Assembly (NCBI RefSeq): GCF_022539315.1
Contig: NC_066316.1
Coordinates: 23,921,245 to 23,985,244, forward strand
Length of the DNA: 64,000 bases
From: Serinus canaria
Lineage: Eukaryota > Chordata > Aves > Passeriformes > Fringillidae
Direction of reading: 5' to 3'
Part shown: positions 27,632 to 38,579 of the stretch, piece after piece
Layout: every line of letters begins with the position of its first letter
Numbering within the stretch: position 1 is the stretch's first letter
Notes under the pieces: generated by a model
Told to the model about the DNA's origin: nothing
Database searches by the model: none
What the model saw: only the letters and a program-made list of their open reading frames with translations
Program-made: the position numbers and the translations under genes

Positions 27632-29748
27632 ACCAAGAACATCTGCAAGGCCAACAGATGTCAAAACAAGCTGCAAAAACACATTCAGGGAAAAAAAAAT
27701 CTGCATTTTAAAGGGAAGGGTTTTTTACACTACAATAGAGCTTCTACTCTCTCATAAAGCGTTGATCCATAAGCTAATCAACAGGTATGCTTTAAACAAG
27801 AATCCTAGGAAATCTATAAATTTTCCAGTCATTTCTGTGGACAAAAAAATAAAAATCAGATTTGATTTTCTAATAAAATATTATGAATAAGTTTGTTTTC
27901 TTTTTCTTAACTTGGAATAAAAAAACCAATGTTCTTTCTGAAAAGTGCTAATTAAGTCTGGGTATGTGATCTAGGAAATACAGAGCTGTGTAACCTGATG
28001 GAAACAATCATTTCAATTGTCAAGACACTTCTGCTTCTTTTCACCCCAGTTTCAAGTACATCTGGTTTCCACCTGCTCTATATAAGATTGCTTCCTCCCT
28101 TTTTCAAATGTATCATGCTCTCTGGTTTTGGCCATGACTCTCCAGTGGCATTTAACTCAAAAAAGTCAGTTCCACCTGGAATATGGATGCAGCAACATGG
28201 GAAGGAGGTGGGTGTTACAGGAACTTTATTCTATTTATGAAGGGACAATACAAACTTCAAAAGGGGCAGTTTAGTTGGCACATAAATAAACCAAGTCTCT
28301 CTGGTTCAAAATGTAAACTGCTTCAATTTTAAGAAGTAGATTTATATTTTGACTATTGCCTTCTAAAAATCTGTTTTGGTTGGTGTCCTTAAACTTTCAC
28401 ATCCTCTGCACAAGTGTTGCAATCTGTCTGATAGCATACATCCCATGTGACAGGAGATTTTCCAGGACAAAGTATGTTTTCTCTCTCCATGACTATATCC
28501 CAGGGCGTCTTCCATTTCCCACCAGTAGTGGCATTTATTGAAGATTATTGCATTTTGGAGAGCTGGTATGTAAAGATATCAATTTCATTTTATTTGCTCC
28601 TCATAAAAGCTAAATATATATAACTTTTAAATTTAGAACTGAATTCAGAACTGCAACTGGAACATGAGAATTTTTCCCTAGATGTAAGAAAAAGATTATT
28701 TACCATTAAGATCACTGGACACTGGGACAGAAGTTCAGTGATGCTGTGGCCTCCATCCTTACTGATACATGAAACTCAGTGGGAGAAAAAGTGCTGAGCA
28801 TGCTAAACTTTATTTAGAAGAGAATTACAGGCTTCCAGAAGCCCCTTCCCACCTACACACTTCTGTGATGTGATTTTCAGCATGGATTTTGCTCTATTAA
28901 GCAAAAAATGTAACTATCAGGCAGACCGTGGTATGAAGATATAAAAGTCAATAATTTTCGCTTGGTTCTTTTCTTCCATCTGCCCAGAGTCTGCAAAAGC
29001 CCCAGGAGGACAGGCACAGCAATTTAAAATATCAACCTGTAGATCCAACAATGTACTTCAGCAACAAGACATTCAGCACTGTAAGGTTCAAGAAATAACC
29101 CAGACGCCTATCCCATACAGGACAACTCCTCGGCCCTGTCCTTGAAATAAAGTTTTAGTATCAGGCTCTTTCAGGGAAAACTGGATGCAATTGTAACACT
29201 AAAGAGGAAGCAGCTGTCCTTGGAGTATCATCTGGTAATGTGGAAGTCCCTGGAAAGAATCTTTTTCTGCTTCATATTGATATGATTGGGATGATTAGGG
29301 TACAGGATAGTCCTAGAAAAATAGTCCATATAGCAGAGGTGTGTGATACAGCTTTAGAGTGTTACAAATACAGATAAAGTGCTTCCTCATCTTTGTGCAG
29401 ATTGCACTCCAGGTGCTTTTGCAAATCTCGGCTTTGATGATGACACACTGAGGAATTTTTTAAAGGAAAATTCCTCATTTTATTTTTACTGTTCAGAGCA
29501 GGATCTGTACACACTAATCAGAGTCTGGCTTGAATAAAAATAATTTTCAAGGCTGTCTGTACAGGTCCAACACCAGGCAAACTGGAATGAATTTAGTTTC
29601 ACACAACCTGAAGCAGGTATGAAGACAGCAGTGGCTGCAGCTGGAGGGCAGCTCTGGCTGAGGAAAAGGCTGATACCATGAGGACACCCATCACCCAGAC
29701 ACCCTCCCAGTCCTCACATCAGCCACATAGAGGGGGCACCAGGATCCA

Positions 29749-29800
29749 TAACTGACTTGTCCAAGGCCAGGCAGGATGTCTGAAAACAAAACTGAACGCA
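29749..29800 (-). mobile_element. MIR-like SINE remnant (weak)
   Basis: The phrase AACTGACTTGTCCAAGGCC followed by an AGG..GTCTG block matches the reverse strand of the MIR SINE core as I remember it (the part reading GACCTTGGGCAAGT on the element's own strand). Flanking similarity fades quickly. MIR-type elements are ancient in amniotes and only decayed copies are expected in birds. Confidence 0.3.
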
Positions 29801-32167
29801 GATACTTCAATTTTTAATCAAGTATTGGACATATGTTTCTATTTCTTCAGACTCTCCACTCTTTAGCCATTGTGCACATTTGGCACATTTGGAACATGTG
29901 GTACTGCCATGAAGTGAATGAGACAGTGCTTTTTCCTGGAAGAGAAAATACCTTGTGATCCCTTCAGTAAAAACCATATTGTAATGGTGTGTTGGATAAA
30001 AGGATAGTGCAGTTACCTGGCAGGCTGAACAAAGACAATTTCCAGTACTGGAGTAATAAACATGCCAAATTTCAAGTTTCCACTACCTTTTGCAAAGGTG
30101 CTAGAACAATTAAAAAGATCTTTAAACCTCTTTTGTAATGATAAAAGCAAAACATCACCTTCTTTTTAAGCTATCAGCTATTCAACCTTCTCTTACTTAA
30201 ATATGGAAAGTTGCACTTTATCTGGAAGGTTATCAGGAATGCAACTGTGCAGGTAAAGATTGGAGAAAAATTTAAATTATTTAAAGTAATTGAATGACAG
30301 CAACTATTTATTGCATATTAAGCCAATGACACAGATAGAACACAGCAGAATGTTACAAATGTTTTAAAAGATCCCCATCACAGCCATGAGCTAGTACCTC
30401 TACATTAGTATTTTACTTGTAGTCAAGACTATTTTTGAGAGAAGGGTTGCTCCCAGTCACTGTGCTTCAGTTCACACCCTAGAATAGTCTTGGCATGTAT
30501 GAAGTGGGTTTCTTGAGCTTCTTTTTGAAGATGTGCTGTAGGAGTGCCCCTAATTTACTATAGCCAAGACTGGTCTTTTAGTCAATGGGAGCAGGCTGGA
30601 GTTAAAGTGAAATGAAGAATCTTTGAACGTGGATAGCTTGGATGTCAAGTGCCTGGCATCCATTATTTCACTCTACACATCTCCTTCTTTTGGTCCTTAC
30701 TTTCTGCTAGTTAGAAATGTAAAAGACTGCTAATAAGTAATAAATGTATGATTATTGTGGATAAAGCCCCATACAGTATGATGGTACTATTTAAAATGCT
30801 TGGTATTATTTTAAAAACCCAAACAATTGAGCTCCCATTGTAACACTGCTCCAAGCGGATGCATGGGAATGATGAGTCTTCAGTGAAGCAGGCAGAAAGA
30901 AGATGCACCTGATTTGGTTATCCTCTGATGACCTGGCGTGAGTAGTCAGATTCTGAAGTCATCACTTACAGAAGAGAGTTTGCTATGCAATTAGGCTGCT
31001 TAAAAGCACAGGAAATCTCTCAACAAGAGTAAGAATCACAAACTGACTCTTCATGATCATAATTTGAAAGCAACAGTAGATGGAAAGTGTTGTCCAGAGA
31101 CTTTGAGCACAATCTTCAGGATTCTCCCACCAGCATTTTCTGCCTGGGGTTCCACAGCCATGATACTGGATATGGGGCACTATTTGATCACAGCACAACA
31201 GATCTGACTGCTATCAGAAACAGTCACCTTTCTCTTGAAGTAACAAGAGTGAAAGTTTATGCATAAACCCAGCTTTATGCTTTTATTCGGGCTGCACAAG
31301 GACATGGAACTTCTGTTCTGTGTAGTCCACTATTGCAAAGTTAACTCATCAAAAGTTACTGAACAAATTTGAAACAGCAAGTGAGTTTACACAGGATCAG
31401 CAATTCGCACTGTTTGGCTGTGGTGTCTTTGTTCCAGTGCTATAAGTAATGGATTTATTATACCATGACTCTTTGGAGAATTCAGACTATTCAGAAAAAT
31501 GTGCTCTCCACTAAACCAGCGGAAATCTCTGATTCACATCTGCTGTAGCAAGTGGTTATGTATTTTATGGCATTATCGCTTTTCCTGCTGCCACCCGTGT
31601 GCCTCCGCTGCCGACTCTGTTTTCTGCCAAGAGCAGGCAGTGGGGCACAGACAGCAGGAGAGGAGGTGCTGCACCTCAGCCTCTTCCTCCCTGAGGCTGC
31701 ATCCTCCTGGGAGGCTTGGTGTGGTGGCCAAGACTCCCATGAGAGAGCAGAGGAGAGGCTGTGGGCAGCCGGGCACACACAAGGAGGAATTGCAGACGTA
31801 CCAGACTGCCACAGCTGTAGGGGGCCACAGCCAGCCAGCCAGAGGGAGGACTGAAAACCAGATATGTTCTAGAAAACCACAGGCTTTCTATGGACAATTC
31901 CCCCATGGACATGCGATGAAGAATGCTGAGTAAATCACTGCAAATTATTGGTTCTCTCAGATTTATGCCATCTCTGAAGCAGAAGACAGGAGGGAATATG
32001 GGACATTTTTGCTTTCTCCTTACATCAGATTTCAGGGTAGAGGAAGAGAAACTTGCTGACAAGATTTTATGTTTATTTGGTGACAAGCAAATTGAAAGCA
32101 CACTTAAAAAAACCTAGGAAAAACAAAAATAAAACAAAATCAATCCAGCAGTTGCAACAGTATTTTT

Positions 32168-32205
32168 AGTCTGGAAAAATAAGTCCTGACTTATTTTTCC
32201 AGACT
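32168..32205. repeat. Perfect 18-bp inverted repeat with 2-base loop
   Basis: The left arm AGTCTGGAAAAATAAGTC (32168-32185) is exactly complementary to the right arm at 32188-32205, separated only by CT. No mismatch occurs over 18 pairs and pairing stops at both outer edges. Perfect, nearly spacerless palindromes of this size are normally made by template switching at a replication fork. It could extrude a cruciform or form an RNA hairpin if transcribed. Confidence 0.95.
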
Positions 32206-33776
32206 TATTTTACACTCCAAGTCTTTCATTGTTTCCATGGCTTGTCTATAAGTACACATACAAAAGAAAGACCCATCACCCAAATATATGAGGATATTTG
32301 GTCCCTCATCCTGATACTTGCTCAGAAGTAGCTGAGTCCTGTAATTCAGCATCATCTGGAAGGTTGCCATTCCTATACCTGGTCCAGTCAAGGGCTGTCA
32401 CTGCTCAGCACAGCTGTGTGAGCATCTCTTCAGTCCTGATATGCAAGAGTGGTGCCTCTTTTTTGGGTTTCTGGGAGGTTTCTGGGTCGTTAGGACTCTT
32501 CTGGTCAGTTAACAACTGCTGTTATAAATAGAACAGTTTTATTTCCTTTGTTATGGCAATCTCACATCAATAAATAATTGCAGGACAAACTGTATATTAA
32601 TGAGTCCATAGAAGCCATTCCATAGTATGGCAGCAAGGCAAATTTTATGAAAGCCTGCTGAAATGTTGTGGAATACATTCAAAGAAGTACATTAACTTAC
32701 TAGGGAAATGCAAGCACCATTTTAAATGAAAAGAAAATGTTTAACTGAATGTTTATTATTAATTAGAATGGACCTAATGATTAACTTTCATAAAGTTATT
32801 AAATTGCTCAGAGGCAAGCAGTATTACTTACAAATTCTCAAATGCACTTTCCTGTTGCCCTTCTTGCTGTGACTGAAACTAAATATTTACATCCCATCTG
32901 GGGCCTCTTCTTGGCCCAGTCTGTTATTTCTGTCATTGTTATGTTTCTCTTTTGGGGTGGGTGACCGTGCTGCAGAAGAGAGCTGGTAAATCCAATATCC
33001 AGGTGGTACAGCCAAATATCATACACAAAGAATCAAAGCTAACCCAAGCAATGAAGTCAGCTGAAATACATAGCCAGTTCCTGATGATTAAAGTGGGATT
33101 TATACCATCAGCTCTCTGCTTGGCCTCCTTGGGTCTAAGAAAAAGTTACAAGAGGAAGGACTGAAGGTGTAATAAAAATTGTCATAAAAAGCATTTCCTC
33201 CACAGGAAGCCCTGAATTTCTGTGTCAACAGAAGTAAGCAGATACATATTGTGCAATCACTTAATTCTGCAATTTAGCACTTCTGTTTGATTATTTAAAA
33301 GATCTTGTGAGATCAGGTGAATAATTTACCCTTTTCCAAGTGGAAGGGCAGTGGATAATAATTTCAAAAACATCTCAGTGCTTCACAAAATCTTAGAAGT
33401 GGCAGACAATGCTTGCAAGCACAAACACAGTTTTACTCAGGAGCAGCAAAATGTCTCTGAGCATTAAAGGAAGGAAGTTCAAGTACAGCCTTGAAACAAG
33501 AGTATGGGAATGGGGGAAAACACTGAAAAGAGAGAGGATAATGATCCAGCAACTGAAAGTGAAGACGAATAAGTTATAGAATGCGAAAGGCAAATACAAT
33601 TCCTAAGCACCAAAAATGAGGAACTTCTGACAATCTTATGCTCACTCTTTCCAGGGGTGAAAAGGAAAGCAGTAGCCACAATGGGAAAAACCTGTTAATT
33701 ATAAAGTATAAGCTTAAAATGCTTATTCACTGTACACATCTGCATATCTTGCTGCTGCAAACCAAGATATTGTGAG

Positions 33777-34090
33777 GGAAAGAGGAGGAGCAGACACTGA
33801 TCTCTTCTCTATGGTGCCCAGTGACAGGACCAAAGGAGTGGCCTGAAGCTGTGTCAGGGTAAGTATAGGTTGGATATCAGGAAAAGGTTCTTTTCCCAGA
33901 GGGTGTTTGGGCACTGGCACAGCTCCCCCAGAGAAGTGGTCGCAGCACCAGCCTGACAGAGCTCAAGAGGTGTTTGGACAATGCTCTCAGTCACATGGGA
34001 TGATTCTTGGGCCAGGGTGTTCAGGGCCAGGAGTTGGACTTTGAGAATCATTATGGGGCCCTTCCAACTCAGAATATTTTGTGATTCCGC
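33777..34090 (+). mobile_element. CR1 LINE, 3' end fragment
   Basis: This is the 3' untranslated end of a chicken-repeat-1 LINE, the dominant retroposon of birds. Diagnostic phrases appear in order: GCAGACACTGATCTCTTCTC, GTGACAGGACC, GGCCTGAAGCTGTGTCAGGG, GGTTGGATATCAGGAAAAGG, CCCAGAGGGTG, GAGAAGTGGTCGCAGCACC, GTTTGGACAATGCTCTCAG, GGCCAGGAGTTGGACTTTGA, CCCTTCCAACTCAGAATATT, and the terminal ATTTTGTGATTCCG that corresponds to the family's short 3' repeat. The reverse transcriptase part is absent (5' truncation, as is usual). Scattered substitutions and small indels show it is an old, dead copy. Sub-family assignment needs an alignment. Confidence 0.93.
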
Positions 34091-34560
34091 AGTTTTCAAG
34101 AACCAGAACAACTGACATTGGAAACTCAGACTTGGTTGCATGTTTAATCAGCAAATCTTAACCTTTCCTTGAGAAATGTTTTTTCAAGAGCTGCTTAAGT
34201 CTCTGGCACAGAGAAGACCCAATCCACTTTGGAGGTTATGGAAACCTTGTGTCTTTAGGACCAGGCTGAAGAAGCATCCCCTGAGACTGATTTTGGAGTG
34301 GTTGATCTGACAATCAGAATGGGAGCAGAATAACTATAATGCATTTGGTTCTCTCCAACTGGATTTTCTTCATATAGTGCTTAGTGGTTTTAATCTGCAG
34401 TCATGCAAGGGGGAAAAAAGCATCTAATGCAACATTTAATGACTTCCTTGATGAATGAAATATTCATACTTGATACCTCAAAGCTGTTACTTTCTGTTGC
34501 TTCCATGGGCTGAAAACCTGCTTCATATTGCAACAAAACTCAAATTATGTGTGTTCCAGT
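34091..34560. other. Non-coding stretch between CR1 and CpG island
   Basis: About 470 bases with no gene or clear repeat. The part 34195-34330 (ACCAGGCTGAAGAAGCATCC and neighbours) has a repeat-like feel but I could not match it to a family. If the CpG island is a promoter, this would be its upstream region on the plus strand. Confidence 0.5.
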
Positions 34561-34922
34561 AAAGCAGAAACGCAGTTTTAGCCTGTTTCAGAGGGAAGTG
34601 CGGGGCTGTTGGCCGCCTCCCGTGTTTTGCTGCGGGCTATCCCGCGGGATGGAGGGGGCAGGCGCTGGGACATGGCCCCACGGAAGAGAGACTCGCCAGC
34701 TCCCCGCTCCCAAACCAGAAAGAGGATGCGGGCCCGGGAGGGGAAATTGGGTTTTTCTCTGCTCCAGCCGGGTTTAGCCGGGCAGCTGTTGCCATCTAAT
34801 GGCGCAGGGCCGGCAGTGGCACTGAAACCAAAGCGCTCCCGGGCAGGGCTGAGCCTCTGGGGCAGCCAGCGGACACTCCGCCCCGCTTCTTTAAGGAATC
34901 TGACCTGGGGGCCACGGAAACG
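34561..34922. promoter_or_regulatory. CpG island, candidate promoter
   Basis: A hand count gives 23 CpG dinucleotides and about 64% GC over 34561-34920, with a CpG observed/expected ratio near 0.64. That meets the usual CpG-island thresholds, whereas the surrounding tens of kilobases are almost CpG-free. It contains a GC-box (CCGCCCC near 34878) and an inverted pair of YY1-like cores (GCCATCT and AATGGCG at 34791-34804). In vertebrates such islands usually mark constitutive or developmental promoters. No TATA box is obvious. The direction of transcription is not settled by sequence; donor- and exon-like sites downstream on the plus strand mildly favour plus. Confidence 0.6.
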
Positions 34923-34941
34923 CCTGGGAGACCTTCATTAG
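34672..34941 (+). CDS. Hypothetical basic 89-aa open frame inside CpG island (doubtful)
   Basis: An ATG with good Kozak context (purine at -3, G at +4) opens an 89-codon frame starting MAPRKRDSPAPRSQTRKR. It is arginine- and lysine-rich and ends at 34941. No domain is recognisable. A competing ATG at 34650 in another frame, also in good context, opens about 42 codons. Long frames are expected by chance in GC-rich DNA because stop codons are AT-rich, so this could simply be 5' leader of a transcript. It is listed because it lies in the only promoter-like region of the window. Confidence 0.12.
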   Translation: MAPRKRDSPAPRSQTRKRMRAREGKLGFSLLQPGLAGQLLPSNGAGPAVALKPKRSRAGLSLWGSQRTLRPASLRNLTWGPRKRLGDLH

Positions 34942-35130
34942 CTTCAAATAATATATTTTAGCAGAGCAACGCTCCCCTGAATGTGGTTGCAGCAGTCAGA
35001 TCGGACAACCTATCCAGCCCACCGAGTATGCCGTGGGCAGTGCCAGGCTCAGGGAAAGGCTGCAGGAGTGCCGTAGTTTAGGGACTCTCACACTTAGAGG
35101 TGGCATCCAGCAAACTCCATCAGGCCTCTG

Positions 35131-35136
35131 GTAAGG
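35131..35136 (+). other. Donor-like splice site downstream of CpG island
   Basis: CTG|GTAAGG is a good match to the vertebrate 5' splice-site consensus. It lies about 200 bases past the CpG island, where the first exon of a plus-strand transcript would be expected to end. Matches of this quality occur often by chance; it is noted only for its position. Confidence 0.2.
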
Positions 35137-35251
35137 ACAAAGTGCATCTAAAGTTACACTGATGAGTGTGAAACTCAATGTGGTTTTCATAGAGGGATTT
35201 TTACTTCCAGCTAAGCTTCTCTTGAAAACACTAAACCAAACCAAACCAACC

Positions 35252-35270
35252 AAAAAAAAAAAAAAAAAAA
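35252..35270. repeat. Poly(A) run after an AACCA-rich stretch
   Basis: Nineteen adenines preceded by short CCAAA/CCAAC units and followed by C/A-rich sequence to about 35335. It is low-complexity DNA with no recognisable retrocopy attached. Confidence 0.85.
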
Positions 35271-35745
35271 GACCTCAAAAACCTCCCACAAAACCCTAAC
35301 AAACAAATAACAAAATACAGTAACAAAAGACACCTACAAAATCAAAAAGTCTGACTCTCTTGGTCATTCTCTGGGAAGTGCCAAAGATCATATTACATAA
35401 TATTGTTATTTAAAGCTCAGAAGAATAATTGAATCAATCAGAAGTTGAGGAACTTCAAACTCAGATAAGAATACTAAATGAGATCAATTCTCAAGACCAA
35501 GATGGCAAAGAGAAGACAAAGAGATCCTTTTGCTGATGTTTGGCATATCTCCTAGAAATCAAAATCCACTCTTGGTCTCATCAGGCAAAACACAGAACTG
35601 TACCAAAACTGTAAGGGGTGAGGTTAGAAAAACAGCATAAACATGTAGACTCACCAACATATTCACTCCAGATTTGTATCTTGATTTATGCATTTATATC
35701 TATTTATAGACTTGTATCCAGTATATTTTTTTTTTCTTATTGCAG

Positions 35746-35852
35746 CAATTATCCTGGGAGTCTGATTGAGAACAGGCTCCCATGCATAGACAAGCTGGGA
35801 ATGACCCAGGAACACCCAGCCTGCCACAACAAACCCCCCACGTGTGCATGTG
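35746..35852 (+). other. Exon-like segment with strong acceptor and donor
   Basis: A long T tract ending CTTATTGCAG (acceptor AG at 35744-35745) and a GTG|GTGAGT donor (35853-35858) bracket 107 bases. Only one forward frame, starting at 35747, is open throughout. It reads from NYPGSLIENRLPCIDK to KPPTCAC, 35 codons with four cysteines. The segment is GC-richer than its flanks. I do not recognise the peptide. The pair of strong sites, plausible internal exon length and the CpG island 0.8 kb upstream make it the best exon candidate in the window. A non-coding RNA exon or chance remain possible. Confidence 0.3.
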
Positions 35853-37915
35853 GTGAGTGCAGCTTCTCTGCGTGGCAGGTACAGAGTCTCTGCAGCCTGT
35901 CACTACAGAAAGCTGTGCTGGTAGATTGGGTTGCTATCTAAAGGCCACTAAATCTCCTGAAGACCCAAGAGCTGATGTCTCTAGTCCTCAGGGTCACTGC
36001 CAGTAGCCCTGGCCAGACCACCTGGCCACGTGTGCCTTGGTGCCTGCATGCCGGCTGGATTAGGTGAACACGCACAGCTTGGATCTGGTGAGCGCGCGGG
36101 TGACAGAGTGCGAGTGAGTGAAAACAGTTTGGTCAGATTGCTCCTTCCCAATTGCAAAGTCTCATGGCTCAGCTTTCCATGTTGCTACTGTAATCCTGAA
36201 ACTTTAATTCATACAGGGTTAGCATAACTGAGCCCACATCCTGAAAGCTAAGAAAGGAAGTTTCTTTGATTCTTCTCTTTGTCTTGAGATGATACTCGTG
36301 GGTGAGATACCTGCTCACTATGAAAGCAGTACAACAAAAAGTATTGTGTAATAATTAGGCAAAAATGAGCCCTTAGCCTAGATGTTATTCCAGAGAGAGG
36401 TGAAGCTCCAGAAACATGTAATAATTGGATTGCTTTCCATCCAACCAGTTTTCTATGCCTTTGGCTATCAATAAAAGTATTTCTGTACAAACATAAGCAA
36501 ACACACAAGAAAAAAGAATCTGTTATTTGATTGTTACTTCCAGGGATTCAATTGCTCCTTGATTCAAATTTAAAATTCAAGGTAAATTTCAAGGCAAAAT
36601 TCTAGGTAGTGTAAAGTTACTTATAAGAACTGCCAGATGACTTATAAAGAACCAAAGCCGTATTAAAAAAAAAACCAAAAAGGGTAAAGTTTCCAGAAAA
36701 TTCTTAAATGTCCCATAGATTTCTGCAGTAATGCTGGAATTTGTTAGGATTATGCAAGACACTGGCAGACTGTATCATGCAGCATTTCTATTGTGTAACT
36801 CTAAACTTGAGGTTCTGAGCCCTTGGTGTATTATCCTGAGCAACGAGTGCCAAGTCACACCAGCCAGTGGCTCCAGCAAGGCATTGCCAGGATTATGCTA
36901 CTGTAGACACCCTGTGGGACCTTGAAAAGCACAAACACAGGGGAAAACTCCAGGGCTCTGCTTTTATATCACAGTTATCAATACAGCCATATTCCAGGAA
37001 AAATCCTTTATTTTGGATTTCAGGTTTGAGGCCTTCTTTTTTCTGATAGATCCAGAGAAAGCTGCAGCTGGACTGTACCTCCCCCCTCAGCCTGTGGCCA
37101 CCAGGAACTGATTTTGGAAATGCAGTAGTATAGGGTGATGGCAGGGTAGAAGTAGTAGGGAAGAGCATGGCAAAATGCTTGTGCCCTTTCCTTGGCCTGT
37201 GTGCACTACTGGCAGGGATGCAGGAAGAGAAGCTGCCCAGGAATGGTGACTTGGTGACCTCCCTGGAATTAACAAAGCTCAGAAATCCCTTAAAATCCTG
37301 GACGCTGGAAATCTGTACCTGGATTCTTCCACTGCCCATTTCAAAAGCCAGTACATCAAGACAGGTAACAAGCTGAACTTTCATCTGTGTTCCTTCTATT
37401 CTGTAGATCTCTGAGGGATAGCTGTATCAGCAAATGCACATAACAGTGCTATACATATCAATAGATAAACTGAAAACTGTGTGTTTTGTTGCAGGCTGTT
37501 TGCAAATCAGGAATCCTACAAAACCACCTCAGTTCGCTTGAGATCACAGAGTTATTGTGACAAATACCATGTCCTCTGAGTGACCCGGCATGTTTGTTTG
37601 GGTTGGCTACATGTCAGCACATGGGAGACAGGGAATACTAACCACATTGTATGATTTGGTCCAACTATAAAGTTCTCTTTTCTTTCTCTTCAGGAGAAGC
37701 AGAAAAGGTTTTTAGAACTTTCACTTTATGGCAAAGACCTGCTGAGTTCAAACAGAAAAGGCAACATAAATTTAGTGAGATGACTGTCTTTTATCCATAT
37801 GACTGGTATACTTGAAATGGTATAGAGGTAGTAAAGAACATACAGTATTTTGAAGAAAATTATCTTTTAGTGCACTTAAAAATGTATTTCATTAAATGTC
37901 ATGATGTTGGGTTAA

Positions 37916-38014
37916 TTTTTGGGGAGGGGTTTGTTGGTGGGGGGTTTTTTGTTTGTTTGGTTTTGTTTTTTTTTTTTTTTTTTTTGTTTTGTTTTTTTTT
38001 TTTTTGTTGGTTTT
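37916..38014. repeat. G/T-rich and poly-T low-complexity tract
   Basis: Short G runs (GGGG, GGGGGG) pass into GTTT units and then into two long T runs. This is simple sequence. The G-rich first 35 bases could in principle adopt non-B structure. It could also be a reverse-strand retroposon tail, but no body is recognisable. Confidence 0.8.
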
Positions 38015-38281
38015 TTCATGGTTCTTTGCCATCTTGAATTACACTTTTGATAATAACCCCTGCTGGGTATAGCTCTTTTTCATGCCACAACTTCAGATGG
38101 AATTTATTTTAAATTTACATCCATGGATGCTATATCCCCATTGCTATTGTTTAATAATTTCCTCTTATCTAATCTGAAAGGTATCAAAATTTAATCTTGC
38201 TGAATCCCATTCAGTTGGGCTCAATAGAAATTCTTTTGTGCTCTAAACAGCATTCCACTTGCATAAAAAGCACTGCATCTG

Positions 38282-38317
38282 TCTCTCATTTTTATCTGTT
38301 CTCTCATTTTTATCTGT
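38282..38317. repeat. Perfect 18-bp tandem duplication
   Basis: TCTCTCATTTTTATCTGT occurs twice head to tail with no mismatch (38282-38299 and 38300-38317), followed by a partial TTATCTGG. It is a recent slippage-type duplication. Confidence 0.9.
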
Positions 38318-38510
38318 TTATCTGGTTCACTTCTATAGGTTGAGACATTTACTGAATCTTTCTTTTGAAAATTTCTAGCTCCACATAATGTGATCTGCCA
38401 TGAGATTATTTTTCATATTACAAGCAGTCAAAACATGCTAGGTGTTTCTCCAAATGAGCCACAGTGATGATTTCTGCCCCCAAAGCCTACAAGTTTGGGA
38501 AAGTTAATTT

Positions 38511-38579
38511 AATGTCCAAAATTCAAGGCACACTTGCATTTTGGACATTGAATGTGATGTTTTTGGACATTGGACATTA
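38511..38579. repeat. Cluster of AATGTCC/GGACATT inverted and direct repeats
   Basis: AATGTCCAAAAT (38511-38522) and its exact complement ATTTTGGACATT (38538-38549) form a 12-bp inverted repeat with a 15-base loop. Two more TTGGACATT copies follow within 30 bases. The cluster gives alternative hairpins. It may be a chance local duplication; no known element is recognised. Confidence 0.8.

Larger units (their letters stand above)
17891..33776. other. Long non-coding stretch, no recognisable gene
   Basis: Sixteen kilobases with no gene I recognise. The longest open frame (20446-20985, minus, 179 codons) has no recognisable domain. The stretch 27290-27640 is GC-richer but contains few CpGs and has overlapping open frames in several frames, typical of composition. 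The poly-A runs at 22122-22142 and 23374-23391, the palindrome at 32168 and a MIR-like remnant near 29749 are listed separately. Confidence 0.55.

Noticed and set aside
27276..27711. GC-rich patch considered as a second CpG island
   Set aside because: GC is raised but CpGs are few, mostly GCG/CCG singletons over more than 300 bases, so it does not qualify. It may be an old unrecognised repeat.
31499..32101. Cluster of overlapping 80-144 codon frames on both strands
   Set aside because: Five frames are open at once over a GC-richer patch; this reflects stop-codon scarcity, not a gene.
36893..37384. 163-codon open frame, minus strand
   Set aside because: No recognisable family, and two other overlapping frames are also open, which is typical of chance. 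A coding-conservation test would be needed to revive it.
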